From Ammoniphilus resinae (lineage in GTDB: Bacteria; Bacillota; Bacilli; Aneurinibacillales; RAOX-1): a stretch of DNA of 64,000 nt. Within the stretch, counting starts at the first letter, position 1. Each line of letters opens with the position of its first letter. This document shows positions 25,124 to 34,735 of the stretch, piece after piece. The position numbers and the translations under genes are program-made. The notes below the pieces were generated by a model. That model was not told the DNA's origin, did no database searches, and saw only the letters and a program-made list of their open reading frames with translations. The stretch covers positions 348,312-412,311 of the forward strand of contig NZ_JAGGKT010000002.1 of NCBI RefSeq assembly GCF_017873965.1. The letters run 5' to 3'.

Positions 25124-25302
25124 AAACTTTCCGTTATTCATGATTTTGGACCTAATAACGGTTAAATAACTGAAGTATTTTCCGTTATTCCGGTTTAAGG
25201 GTTATTTAAGTGATTACTTTAGTTAAATAGCGGAGAAGTTTTCCGCTATTTAACCTTTTTTTCTGGAACTATCCCAAATTACGGAAAAGTTTTCCGCTAT
25301 AT
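25124..25302. repeat. Third array of CGGAA...TTCCG palindromes
   Basis: One half-site (TTTCCGTTATTC at 25128-25139) and three palindromes centred near 25177, 25238 and 25289 (core CGGAGAAGTTTTCCG or similar). Spacing is about 52, 61 and 51 bp, the same rhythm as at 286-476. The array fills most of the 294-bp gap between yteA and the hydroxyacyl-CoA dehydrogenase gene. Confidence 0.85.
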
Positions 25303-25411
25303 GTAAAGCTACTATCGAAGCCCTTTCCAAGCTTTCCCTTACCGGGACTACAATATCTCAGCAAATCCGTCGTATTCCAGCATGTTCTAACTTTCCTAGG
25401 TTTAATAAACC

Positions 25412-26359
25412 CTACCAACCTTCAGAGGCACGATCTTTTTTCAACCACTCGATTAGTTCTTTTTCCCGTGCCTCACTCATCTTCGCCGAAAATTCAGGCG
25501 TCCATTGATAAAACCCTGCCCCATTCTTCTGACCATATTTTCCTTGATCAACCAATTGACGCATGCTTGCAAGAGAACCATCCTCTTTGCAAAGGTCTGG
25601 GAACAGATAACTGGAAATCGCGTGAAAAACGTCCAATCCACCCATATCAGCTGTCATGAATGGTCCTGTAACAGGTAATCGGCGACCTAGGCTGTATCGA
25701 ACAGCATCATCTATATCCTCCATGCTTGCTACACCTTGTTCTAGGATATACTGAGCCTCCCTAAACAAAGCATATTGCAGGCGGTTTCCAATCGAACCAA
25801 GGATGTCCTTTTTTACCAAAATTGGTTTTTTATTCATTTTCTTAATCATCGCCATCGCTCGATCGACGGTTTGATCTGTGGTTTTTTCTCCTTTGACTAC
25901 TTCCACAAGCGGAATTAAATGGGCGGGATTCCAAAAATGAGTCACAATCGTTCTTCCTGGTTCTTGGGTATTGATAGCAATAGCTGTTGGGCTTAATCCC
26001 GAGGTATTGCTAGCAAGAATAACATCTGACGAACATTGCTGATCGAGCTTTTGGAAGAAATCCTGTTTTAACTGCAATATCTCTGGAATAGCTTCAATAA
26101 TAAAGGTTGCCCCTTCCAGTGCTTCTTCCCAATGAACCGTAAATTGAATTCGTTCTCTCGTTTCGACCTTCTCCCCCTCGGTAATAGCCTGATTTTGCAG
26201 CAATATCTCGAGCTTGTCCCTAACCCCACGCTCTCCGTTTGCAATATCCTGTTCGGTGTTTCCCCAAACTTTAACAGCTAGTCCAGAGAGAGCCGCAGTC
26301 AGGGCGATGGAATGTCCCATTGTTCCTGAACCCAATATGGTTAGTTTTTCTTCTTTCAT
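25412..26359 (-). CDS. 3-hydroxyacyl-CoA dehydrogenase family protein
   Basis: 315 residues. NAD-binding GSGTMGHSIALTAAL, NTSGLSPTAIA and catalytic His in VTHFWNPAHLIPLVEVV, then the C-terminal dimerisation domain (GSIGNRLQYALFREA). It oxidises a 3-hydroxyacyl-CoA with NAD, as in beta-oxidation or butyrate metabolism. No thiolase or crotonase is nearby. An aminotransferase gene lies 20 bp upstream in the same direction, so the pair probably works in one degradative route. Confidence 0.9.
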   Translation of the reverse strand: MKEEKLTILGSGTMGHSIALTAALSGLAVKVWGNTEQDIANGERGVRDKLEILLQNQAITEGEKVETRERIQFTVHWEEALEGATFIIEAIPEILQLKQDFFQKLDQQCSSDVILASNTSGLSPTAIAINTQEPGRTIVTHFWNPAHLIPLVEVVKGEKTTDQTVDRAMAMIKKMNKKPILVKKDILGSIGNRLQYALFREAQYILEQGVASMEDIDDAVRYSLGRRLPVTGPFMTADMGGLDVFHAISSYLFPDLCKEDGSLASMRQLVDQGKYGQKNGAGFYQWTPEFSAKMSEAREKELIEWLKKDRASEGW

Positions 26360-26379
26360 CCTTATTCCCCCTTTATCTT

Positions 26380-27543
26380 TTACTTTTCAAAGAACCCCTG
26401 ATAAAACTGTCCGATCCGGTGTATGCCTTCCTCCAACAATGAGCGATCACCAGCAAAGCAGACACGGATTAAATGTTTCCCTGAAGGGCCGAAAACACCG
26501 CAAGGTGCAACAGCCACCTTCTCTTGCTTTAGTAGCTGTATGGCAAAATCGCGAGCTGTTACCCCAGTTTTCGAAATATCGATCAGAATATAAAACGCAC
26601 CTTTTGGCTTATTATAGTCAATTTCATACCTGTCTAGGATGTCACAGGCGGCATCGCGTTTTTCACGGTATTCCTTCCGCATGGTTGTCACAAATTCACT
26701 TGACCCATCTAGCGCAGCCTCACCAGCTTTTTGAGAGATAGAAGATGCGCAGGTTGTGACGGGTTCCTGCAATTTACACATGAGATTGAAAAGATTTTCC
26801 GGAACAAGCGCATAGGCAAGGCGCCAACCCGTCATCGCATAAGCCTTGGAAAAGCCAAAGATACTAATGATTCGGTCTTCCAGCTCAGGTGCCAAGGACA
26901 ATGGACAAATATGTTCGCCCTCATAGATTAATTCATCGTAAATTTCATCGGAAATAAGATAGATATCATGTTTTTTAGCTAGCTCAAGGACGCCTAGCCA
27001 AACTTCTTTAGTAAAGACGGCACCTGTTGGATTACTAGGCGAATTAATAATCATGGCTTTTGTATACGGGGTAATTCTATCCTCCAACGCTTGTAGATCA
27101 GGAAGGTATCCATCTGCTGCGTTTGTTGGGTAATAAACCGGAATCGCACCTTGCATACGAACTAGACTTTCATAATTGGGGTACGTCGGATCTGGAATCA
27201 GTACTTCCTCGCCCACTTCAACCAGGGACAGTAAAGCAAGATTTAACGCTGCGACGGCCCCCGCCGTGATGATAATCCGTTCTGTACCAACCTGAACCTG
27301 ATAGTCTCGTTCCATTCGTCGAGAGATGGCTTCTCTCAATGAAAGCAATCCTGCATTCGAAGTATAATGAGTATACCCCTCTTCCATCGCACGAATGGCT
27401 GCCTGCCTTATATGTACCGGGGTTTCCGCAGCGGGCTCGCCGATCTGGAGCTGAATGACATCTGACATCCCTTCCGCCATATTCATAATTTCCCGAATAC
27501 TATTCATAGGAATTCTTTCACGACTTTTCGCAAAACTTTTCAT
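26380..27543 (-). CDS. Class I/II PLP-dependent aminotransferase
   Basis: 387 residues. TSNAGLLSLREAIS, SPSNPTGAVF, SDEIYDELIYEG and the PLP lysine in GFSKAYAMTGWRLAY are standard for subgroup I aspartate/aromatic aminotransferases. The substrate is not determined. It is 20 bp upstream of the hydroxyacyl-CoA dehydrogenase gene, suggesting amino-acid carbon feeding into a CoA-linked oxidation. Confidence 0.9.
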   Translation of the reverse strand: MKSFAKSRERIPMNSIREIMNMAEGMSDVIQLQIGEPAAETPVHIRQAAIRAMEEGYTHYTSNAGLLSLREAISRRMERDYQVQVGTERIIITAGAVAALNLALLSLVEVGEEVLIPDPTYPNYESLVRMQGAIPVYYPTNAADGYLPDLQALEDRITPYTKAMIINSPSNPTGAVFTKEVWLGVLELAKKHDIYLISDEIYDELIYEGEHICPLSLAPELEDRIISIFGFSKAYAMTGWRLAYALVPENLFNLMCKLQEPVTTCASSISQKAGEAALDGSSEFVTTMRKEYREKRDAACDILDRYEIDYNKPKGAFYILIDISKTGVTARDFAIQLLKQEKVAVAPCGVFGPSGKHLIRVCFAGDRSLLEEGIHRIGQFYQGFFEK

Positions 27544-27607
27544 GTTCTTCTCCCTAAAAATTAATTTTATGTATCTTTTAATATATCATATTTAGAAATA
27601 CAAAACC

Positions 27608-28816
27608 TCAGTTTCCACTCTCTCTTGTCCGAATAGTCCACAATATCCCTACTCCAATAAGGATTAACGCAGCACCTCCATATGTAAGCCATAGACCATT
27701 CTGCAAACGGATCACGGCATAGCCAAGAAGTGGTCCCAGTGCTGCCCCCATATCGATCATCATAGAATAAATGGTCATGAAAACGACTGTATTTCCTTCC
27801 TTGGCTGCATCTGAAGCAATTGCATCGATCAAGGTAGTGAGCGCTGTGGCGGATATGAGTAGCACGATCACGATTGGGAGCCAAATTAGCAATGGGACTT
27901 CAAGGGGAATGAGAGAATATGTGATTCCTGCGATGAAAAGAAAAATGACTAAATAAGGCTTTCTCCCCTTTTCTCCGTCTGACCATTTGCCTATATTCGT
28001 TGCCAAGAAAGGTTCCCATGTCCATCGAAAGGCTTGGAGAAGACCTGACAAGGCTGACCCAGCAACAACGAACCCTAGCATAGCAAGCTCAAAATGATGA
28101 TATTCAATTACATAGCTTAAGGTGGAAGTAAGAATCCCCTGAAAAAGCATGGCAATCAACAAACCGCTAACTACAGCCTGCATGACTTGGCGGGAGAAAA
28201 GCCAGGTCTTGGTTTCCTGATTCCAATGCAATTTTTTCCTCGATTGATTGGTAACATGGGAATCTTCAAACGAAATAAAAAGAAATGGGATTGCCAAAAA
28301 CGGCGTAAAACCGAATAGGAATGTGACACCCGTAATCCCCCAGGTACTTGCAAGGAAGCCCCCAAGAAGCATGCCGAATAAACTTCCCAAGCGATACAGC
28401 CCATTATACGTTCCCATCCATTTTCCTCTATTACTGTCCTCAGCACAAAGAATGACAGTAAAATATCCCCCGAGCTTTAATAATGACCAGGCCATCCCCC
28501 AAATACAACGGAGAATAAACCAAATCCAAAAGCTGTTCGCTAAACCATACCCAACCGTTGCTGTGACCGAAAGAACGATGGCAATCAAAAGGCCTTTGCG
28601 AAGCGAGAGTCTGTGATAGAGCCACCCAACCAGTGGATTCATCGGCAGCCTCACGAAGCGATTCACAGACAATAAAATCCCAACCTCAATTAGGGACTGC
28701 AATCCCGCCTCTTTCCAATAAATAGGAAGCACAATGTATAACATCGAATCTCCCAAAAGGCAAAAAGCAGTTATGAGGGAAACGGTCACCACAGGATGTT
28801 TCCACTTATCCATCAT
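27608..28816 (-). CDS. MFS transporter
   Basis: 402 residues, about twelve helices. The A-like loop between helices 2 and 3 (NPLVGWLYHRLSLRKGLLIA) and its counterpart in the second half (NIGKWSDGEKGRKPYLV) identify the major facilitator superfamily. Substrate unknown. The ATG at 28814-28816 is preceded by GAAGGTCGGG; an upstream ATG at 28870 has no ribosome site. Confidence 0.85.
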   Translation of the reverse strand: MMDKWKHPVVTVSLITAFCLLGDSMLYIVLPIYWKEAGLQSLIEVGILLSVNRFVRLPMNPLVGWLYHRLSLRKGLLIAIVLSVTATVGYGLANSFWIWFILRCIWGMAWSLLKLGGYFTVILCAEDSNRGKWMGTYNGLYRLGSLFGMLLGGFLASTWGITGVTFLFGFTPFLAIPFLFISFEDSHVTNQSRKKLHWNQETKTWLFSRQVMQAVVSGLLIAMLFQGILTSTLSYVIEYHHFELAMLGFVVAGSALSGLLQAFRWTWEPFLATNIGKWSDGEKGRKPYLVIFLFIAGITYSLIPLEVPLLIWLPIVIVLLISATALTTLIDAIASDAAKEGNTVVFMTIYSMMIDMGAALGPLLGYAVIRLQNGLWLTYGGAALILIGVGILWTIRTRESGN

Positions 28817-29001
28817 GCTATTCCCGACCTTCTTTAAGTCATTTCCTACAATATAACACCATTTTTCCAATTGTAAATATTCAATATTTATTGCACAGAA
28901 AAAATTTTAAAATTCATTCACATCTTCCTTGAAACCTTTTTGAAATCGACTCGTCTATTAAGATAAGTTCGAATAAATTGCCAGGAAAGGAAATGATTCA
29001 C

Positions 29002-31293
29002 ATGGGAGTTTTTCGTAATCATCCTATTAAGCTTCTTCTTGCCAGTTCCTTAATTTTAACATCCCTGCCTGCCTACGCTGCAGAACCTGCTACACTTCCT
29101 GCTAATCCAAAGGTTTCGGCACAGGATAACCAAGCTATGGAAAATGCTAAGGTGTCCAAAGATAAGGCACTGCAAATTGCCAAAAAAGGCATTGATATTC
29201 CTGCTGACTATACACAACGAAACGTTGAATTTCAATCAAAATGGTGGGGCAGTAATTCTCCCGCCTGGGTATTTTACTGGGATCACCAAGGCCCCGATTA
29301 CGGCAGTATCCAAGTCGTAGTGGATGCCAATAGCAGTAGCATCTTAAATATCGATATGTACAAAAATGAATATGACCCGAATGCTACCTATCCGCCCAAG
29401 GTTGATCTCGGCAAAGCAAAAGATTTGGCCATGGAATTTATTATGAAACAATTCCCGGATAAGAAGGATGAAATCGTTTATGATAATCGATTTGAACCGA
29501 CTAAACCACCATTACAAGGGAGTGTTATCTATCCCGTTACGTATAAGCGAAAAGTGAATGGTATTCTCTTCGATAATAACGAAATTCGCGTGAATATTAA
29601 CGGGAACGGTGAAGTCACCGGGTTCAGTTATCGTTGGAGTGACGATATTCAATTTCCTGCTGCAAAGAATGTGATGAGTGAGGAATCTATCACCAAACTT
29701 TATGAGGATCAGTTAGACCTATCCCTTCGGTTAATACGCTATTGGGGTCCGAGACAAAAAAATGATACAGATCCCATCGCTTATGTTCCGCAAACATTCG
29801 ATGGTACTGGCTATTATGGACAACAATATTTTCGGGCAACAGACGGGGCACTTGTAACCCCTTGGGGTGATATGATTCCCCAGACACAATTAGGACTCGA
29901 GCAGATCTCCGACAAAAAATTAGGGGATATGCCCGCTGGTAAAACCCTGACTCAGGAACAGGCACTTGCTGCTTTAAGAAAACATTTTTCCCTGCCAGAG
30001 GACTCAAAGATCATCAACGCAAGCTACCGTGAAGAAAATATCGATAATCCTGTTTCGGTATGGGACTTTAATTGGGAGCAAAATGTAAATGGAATTACTC
30101 GAGGCTGGTCCTCCGCTTCGATTGATGCGGTAACAGGAAGAGTCCTGAACTATAATAATTCAGATCAAGTTTATTATGCAAAGGAAGAAGGCAAAATCCC
30201 TGCAAATGAAAAGACGTCTCCGAAAATTTCTAGAGAAGAAGCACAAAAACAAGCAACTGAACTAGTTAAAAAATTAAATCCAGATATAGCAAATCAAATT
30301 TATTTTGTGAAAATGCCTCCAAATCCTTATCAAGAGGCAAATCCGGGAATTTTCTATTTTTCCTTTGCCGTCCTACAGCACGGTGTAACCCTGGAAAATC
30401 AAAGCATAGGGGTTAGTGTTGATTCACAAACAGGAAAAATTGCCAACTATTGGTTTGACCCCTACAATTTAAAACTGCCTAAGGAAGCCCCTGTGGTTGT
30501 TAATAAGGAACAAGCAAAGAAAACCTATATGGATATGGTTGAATTGAAATTAACCTATATATTACCGCAAGAGAAACCGAGCATCTACAATAAACCAGGT
30601 AAATCCAATACGGAGGCTATGCTGGTGTATGAAGCGCGAATGAAAAATAGCGGAGAACCCACTTTCCTTGATGCCAAAACAGGCTTATGGACCAATCGGG
30701 AAACCAAAAAACCGGTGAGCACTGCGGAGACCATCTCCGATATTAAAGGCCATAAATACGAGAAAGAACTACGATTGCTTCTTCACTATAATATATTCGA
30801 CATAACAGATGGCAAAATAGCCCCGGAAGAACAAATTTCGCGTGGTGAAATGATTAAAATGCTCATGCTCGTACAAAACAACGGTTATCCAATCTGGTAT
30901 GACCCTAATCGCGCAGCAACCTTTAGCGATGTTTCCAAGGAGTCTGACTACTTTGGTTACATTGAAAATGCCGTACAGCAAAATCTGATCGATGGTACGA
31001 AAACAGAATTCAAACCAAATGAAAAAATTGACCGCGAAGAACTGGCCAACTTAATCATTAAAGCATTAGGGTACAGCAACTTATTGGAAGTGCCTAACCT
31101 GTTTAACAATGATCTAACCGACACCGCTTCGATGGAAAACCCTGCGGCCGCGACTTTGGTTACAAAATTGGGAATTATGGATACTGCAAGCAAAGCCTTC
31201 AAGCCAGATGAAAAAGTTACCCGTGCGGAAGCAGCTGTCGCCTTTTACCACTTTCTTAGTAAAAGAAACCAGGGTGGAGCGATTAGATATTAG
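29002..31293 (+). CDS. YcdB/YcdC-repeat S-layer-homology protein
   Basis: About 763 residues. Signal peptide (ILTSLPAYAA), then a long extracellular region with PepSY-like YcdB/YcdC repeats (VSKDKALQIAKKG, ISREEAQKQATELVKK, DAVTGRVLNYN, DSQTGKIANYW), and three C-terminal SLH motifs (YNIFDITDGKIAPEEQISRG, FKPNEKIDREELANLI, FKPDEKVTRAEAAVAF). SLH domains anchor it to pyruvylated wall polymer. YcdB/YcdC domains are poorly characterised and may inhibit or fold proteases. ATG 29002 preceded by AGGAAAGGA; a TTG at 28978 is possible. Confidence 0.87.
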   Translation: MGVFRNHPIKLLLASSLILTSLPAYAAEPATLPANPKVSAQDNQAMENAKVSKDKALQIAKKGIDIPADYTQRNVEFQSKWWGSNSPAWVFYWDHQGPDYGSIQVVVDANSSSILNIDMYKNEYDPNATYPPKVDLGKAKDLAMEFIMKQFPDKKDEIVYDNRFEPTKPPLQGSVIYPVTYKRKVNGILFDNNEIRVNINGNGEVTGFSYRWSDDIQFPAAKNVMSEESITKLYEDQLDLSLRLIRYWGPRQKNDTDPIAYVPQTFDGTGYYGQQYFRATDGALVTPWGDMIPQTQLGLEQISDKKLGDMPAGKTLTQEQALAALRKHFSLPEDSKIINASYREENIDNPVSVWDFNWEQNVNGITRGWSSASIDAVTGRVLNYNNSDQVYYAKEEGKIPANEKTSPKISREEAQKQATELVKKLNPDIANQIYFVKMPPNPYQEANPGIFYFSFAVLQHGVTLENQSIGVSVDSQTGKIANYWFDPYNLKLPKEAPVVVNKEQAKKTYMDMVELKLTYILPQEKPSIYNKPGKSNTEAMLVYEARMKNSGEPTFLDAKTGLWTNRETKKPVSTAETISDIKGHKYEKELRLLLHYNIFDITDGKIAPEEQISRGEMIKMLMLVQNNGYPIWYDPNRAATFSDVSKESDYFGYIENAVQQNLIDGTKTEFKPNEKIDREELANLIIKALGYSNLLEVPNLFNNDLTDTASMENPAAATLVTKLGIMDTASKAFKPDEKVTRAEAAVAFYHFLSKRNQGGAIRY

Positions 31294-31318
31294 AAAAGTG
31301 TTTTCTCATAGCGTTGAA

Positions 31319-31353
31319 AATAGTCCTTCATAATTTCTATGAAGGACTATTCC
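31319..31353 (+). terminator. Terminator after the SLH protein gene
   Basis: AATAGTCCTTCATA pairs perfectly with TATGAAGGACTATT and is followed by a T-rich stretch. Confidence 0.85.
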
Positions 31354-31397
31354 TATTTGAATTTATCCTTTATAACTCGTTAAAGGAATTGATAAGT

Positions 31398-31799
31398 TTA
31401 TTGATTCACCCTATTCTGAAGCTCATTAATAATCAGTTGCATAACCTCACCATTTAAACCACCCTGCTCCTGCACAACCTGTTGAATGACCTCTTCAACT
31501 GCTTGATCTCCCAATTTTTCTGCCGCTTCCTGAACTTGAGGGTCCTGCATGACTTGTTGCACGAAATTGACTGCAACCTTCGCACTTACTTTTGCGGATT
31601 CCATCAAGGCGTTTTGTAGCTCCTGATCGTTCATAACGTTTTGTGCCACATTACTCGCTAATTGTCCAATTTCTTTGCCGGCATCCTTTAAGATCTCGAC
31701 ATCTTTATCTGATAGCACTTCTTGCCCATTCATCGAGCATCCAACAAGGCTTAAACTGCCGACCAAGGCCAAAGCTAAAGCCATTGATAACTTTTTCAT
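31398..31799 (-). CDS. Small helical lipoprotein
   Basis: 133 residues. Lipoprotein signal with lipobox LVGC, then an almost entirely helical, Gln/Val-rich body with repeated heptad-like runs (NFVQQVMQDPQVQEAAEKL). GGAGGG precedes the ATG. No family recognised; the layout resembles small spore or membrane lipoproteins. It is divergent from the NlpC/P60 lipoprotein gene. Confidence 0.75.
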   Translation of the reverse strand: MKKLSMALALALVGSLSLVGCSMNGQEVLSDKDVEILKDAGKEIGQLASNVAQNVMNDQELQNALMESAKVSAKVAVNFVQQVMQDPQVQEAAEKLGDQAVEEVIQQVVQEQGGLNGEVMQLIINELQNRVNQ

Positions 31800-31968
31800 G
31801 GTTTCCCTCCATTCGAGTCTTTATACAATTATTTACGAAGATTATCCATTCATTGTTTCAATAAATTCACCGACACTTTCTTATGCGGAAAATTACATCC
31901 TTTGAATATTTCCCTACAGTTCATTGCACCCTAAAGAAATATTAAACAACTTTTTGAGGTGAAAGTGC

Positions 31969-32886
31969 ATGGGGATGAAGACGCAATTCGGAAAAATTTT
32001 CACTGGTTTTCTTAGTTTCACCATTTTTTTAACAGCTTGTTCTGTGAACCACCCCCAGGAAAAATTATCGGTTCAAGAAGTTCAAAAAGCTGATCAAGTA
32101 AATTTGACTAGTATGAAGATTGGCGAGGATGTTTCAGAGCCGTCCATCCGAACCATTCAATCAGGTAATGACCGTTTGATTTCTGTAGAAGATTTTTTTA
32201 AAACTTTGGATTTTCGATCCGCATGGGATGAGAACCAGAAGGTGTTGAAAATCGGTGATTCGGATGTCCTCTATGCCATTTATCCTGAGCGTAGTCAGGC
32301 GGTCGCTGAGGATTCCTTGGTTGAACTTCCGCAGGCACCACGTGTCATTAACGGACAGGCTTTTATGACACCTGACAGCTTGGCTGCTATCATGGGGACC
32401 TCTGTTACATGGGATTCCAATCATAACCTAGCTGTGCAACCCATTGACGATAATCGTTTAACAGATGAAGGAATGGAAGTATTGGGGCTTCCACAAATCA
32501 ATGAAGACAAGATCGTAACGAAATCTTTAAACTATAAGGGCGTACCCTATCTTCGCGGTGCAGATCCGTATCCTAAATCCAGGCGCTTCGACTGTTCGTC
32601 CTTTGTCCGGTATTTATACAGGGACTTTGGCGTTCATTTACCAAGAACCGCCCGGGCCCAAGCACGAAAAGGTATTCGTGTGAGTATGAAAGATCTGCAA
32701 AAGGGTGACCTCCTCTTCTTTTATACCCCTGGACGTTTCAAAAGCAACAAAATTGTCGGACATGTCGGGATGTATATTGGAAGAGGAAAAATGATCCACA
32801 CCTATGGAAAACCCGGCGTTACCATCTCACCTGTCCATGGATATTGGCAGACCCGCTTTCTATTTGCCAAACGACTGGCAAGGTAA
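31969..32886 (+). CDS. NlpC/P60 family endopeptidase lipoprotein
   Basis: 305 residues. Lipobox FLTAC near residue 23, a middle segment resembling a copper-amine-oxidase N-terminal fold (LISVEDFFKTLDFRSAWDENQKVLKI, FMTPDSLAAIMG), and a C-terminal NlpC/P60 domain with catalytic Cys in FDCSSFVRYLY and His in GHVGMYIG, plus MIHTYG. It probably cuts peptide stems of peptidoglycan on the outer face of the membrane. GAGGTGAAAG precedes the ATG; a terminator follows. Confidence 0.88.
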   Translation: MGMKTQFGKIFTGFLSFTIFLTACSVNHPQEKLSVQEVQKADQVNLTSMKIGEDVSEPSIRTIQSGNDRLISVEDFFKTLDFRSAWDENQKVLKIGDSDVLYAIYPERSQAVAEDSLVELPQAPRVINGQAFMTPDSLAAIMGTSVTWDSNHNLAVQPIDDNRLTDEGMEVLGLPQINEDKIVTKSLNYKGVPYLRGADPYPKSRRFDCSSFVRYLYRDFGVHLPRTARAQARKGIRVSMKDLQKGDLLFFYTPGRFKSNKIVGHVGMYIGRGKMIHTYGKPGVTISPVHGYWQTRFLFAKRLAR

Positions 32887-32904
32887 TTTCCTAAACAGTT
32901 GCCT

Positions 32905-32948
32905 AGACAGATCTCTCTAAGATACCACGGAGATCTGTCTTTTATTTT
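32905..32948 (+). terminator. Terminator after the NlpC/P60 gene
   Basis: AGACAGATCTC pairs with GAGATCTGTCT, followed by TTTATTTTT. Confidence 0.85.
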
Positions 32949-33024
32949 TGGAACTATTTACAAAATTTTTAATCGGGAGTTTAATAAAGGATGAGTATTC
33001 CAGAAAGAAGGGTTGTGTTCATCT

Positions 33025-34134
33025 TTGAAATTACCTTATTCCCTCTTTGAAACGTTTCTTGTTTCCCTACTGGGTGGATTGATCTTTTATTTCTTAACCA
33101 TCCCATTAGCTTGGCTGTTGGGACCTTTGACCGCTACGATGCTTTGGAAGCTATTGACCAAAAGAAAGTTATGCTGGCCATCAAAATTTCGTGATCTCGG
33201 AATGATGGTTTTAGGTTATATGCTAGGATCCTCTTTTACTTGGGGAACGCTTACACAAATTACCTACCAATTGCCATCCATGCTAATTGTCACGATATTA
33301 ACCATCGGCTTTAGCTTCTTCATGGGCTATTTAGTTGTCAAAGGGGCTAGGGTCGACTTCGTTAGTGGAATCATCGGATCAGTACCAGGCGGTTTGTCAC
33401 AAATGGTCATTCTGGGAGAGGAATTAAAAGGGGTCGATACTACAATTGTAACCTTCATGCAGACCTTTCGCCTAATGATTGTCATCTTCACAGTGCCCTT
33501 CATTCTTGGTCACGGATGGTTAGGGGAAATTGGACTGCGGACTGAGGTCACTCCAACCGAAGTTAAATCGTCTTTTCTTTTATCATGGTATGCATATCCA
33601 ATTTATTTATTTATTGTTTGGATCGGAGCCCGATTGGGAAAGAAAATCGGCTTACCTACCGCACCCTTACTGGGGCCGCTGTTGCTAACTGCCGGATTTG
33701 TTCTTGCTGGGATACAGGCGCCCCCATTGCCTTCTTTCATTATTTTGTCCGCTCAAATTTTGGTAGGTGCATATATCGGGTTAATGATGAATTTCTCAAG
33801 CCTCTCCAACTGGAGGAGATTTGCTCCCTATACAATTTTTTCCTGTTTTGCTCTTGTAGGCTTTTCCTTGTTGTTGGGCTGGCTAATTACCTTATTTTAT
33901 TCGATGTCGCTTTACACTGCGGTTCTCGCCACGACACCTGGGGGCATTGCCGAAATGGGAGTTACTGCTCATGAGGTAAATGCTAATTTATCAATGGTCG
34001 CAGCATACCAAATTTTTAGAGTTCTTTTCATTCTTTTTCTTGTTCCACCCTTTTTAAAATGGTTTATTAATAAAGTTCGAGCATCTAGTATGGCCAAAAT
34101 CGGTGAGCAAAGAATGGAAAAAACGAGGATCTAA
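33025..34134 (+). CDS. AbrB family membrane protein (putative transporter)
   Basis: About 369 residues, ten or more helices in two related halves, each with a PGG motif: GSVPGGLSQMVILGEE and ATTPGGIAEMGVTAHE. This is the AbrB_dup arrangement of E. coli AbrB/ammonia monooxygenase-like membrane proteins, whose transport substrate is unknown. No ATG is available; TTG 33025 or 33013 are possible starts, with AAGAAGGG just upstream. Confidence 0.82.
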   Translation: MKLPYSLFETFLVSLLGGLIFYFLTIPLAWLLGPLTATMLWKLLTKRKLCWPSKFRDLGMMVLGYMLGSSFTWGTLTQITYQLPSMLIVTILTIGFSFFMGYLVVKGARVDFVSGIIGSVPGGLSQMVILGEELKGVDTTIVTFMQTFRLMIVIFTVPFILGHGWLGEIGLRTEVTPTEVKSSFLLSWYAYPIYLFIVWIGARLGKKIGLPTAPLLGPLLLTAGFVLAGIQAPPLPSFIILSAQILVGAYIGLMMNFSSLSNWRRFAPYTIFSCFALVGFSLLLGWLITLFYSMSLYTAVLATTPGGIAEMGVTAHEVNANLSMVAAYQIFRVLFILFLVPPFLKWFINKVRASSMAKIGEQRMEKTRI

Positions 34135-34148
34135 AAACCCTCGTTTTA
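34120..34148. terminator. Bidirectional terminator
   Basis: AAAACGAGG pairs with CCTCGTTTT; it overlaps the stop of the gene ending at 34134 and lies 1 bp into the converging gene region, so both genes share it. Confidence 0.8.
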
Positions 34149-34709
34149 TTTTGCTTCTTCTACCAATTTTTTAAATCGCTTGGCTAATTCTTCAGGATTT
34201 CCAAATCCAATGATTTGATCTGTAATCACTCCATCTTTGGAAATGAAAAAACTTGTGGGAACCGCTTGAATTTGATATAGCTTAGATGCCTGTCCTTTCT
34301 CATCTAGCAGGACTGGAAAAGTAAATCCCATTTCATCACTAAACGCCTTCGCCTTTTCAACGGAGTCATTTTCAGTAAGGTTTACAGCGTAGATTTCCAA
34401 ATCGTCCTTGTATTCCTCGTACAATCGAACAAGTTCTGGACCCTCTATTCTACACGGCCCGCACCAGGATGCCCAGAAGTTAAGTACCACAGGTTTTTGT
34501 AAATTTTCTAAGGTATAAGTTTTTCCGTCTAAACCTTTCAACTCAAATCCAGGGGCTTGTTTTCCTACCTGCTGTGCAAAGCCTTGACCTTGCTCTGTCT
34601 CTGGAGCCTGTGTCGTTTCATTATTTTCCGATGCACGATTCATGTACAAGATCACTGTCAAAACGACTGCAACAGTGAGAATGATCGTCGTAGCTTTTCG
34701 CAATGTCAC
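34146..34709 (-). CDS. Membrane-anchored thioredoxin-like protein (ResA/TlpA type)
   Basis: 187 residues. N-terminal membrane anchor (TIILTVAVVLTVILYM), an acidic/Gln linker, then a thioredoxin fold with WASWCGPC, a cis-Pro in AVPTSFFI and GFGNPEEL. The extracytoplasmic position and motif match ResA/StoA/TlpA reductases used in cytochrome c maturation or spore-cortex formation. No cytochrome genes are adjacent, so the target is unknown. Confidence 0.9.
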   Translation of the reverse strand: MTLRKATTIILTVAVVLTVILYMNRASENNETTQAPETEQGQGFAQQVGKQAPGFELKGLDGKTYTLENLQKPVVLNFWASWCGPCRIEGPELVRLYEEYKDDLEIYAVNLTENDSVEKAKAFSDEMGFTFPVLLDEKGQASKLYQIQAVPTSFFISKDGVITDQIIGFGNPEELAKRFKKLVEEAK

Positions 34710-34735
34710 TCTCTCCTCTATTTAAAACAACGTTC

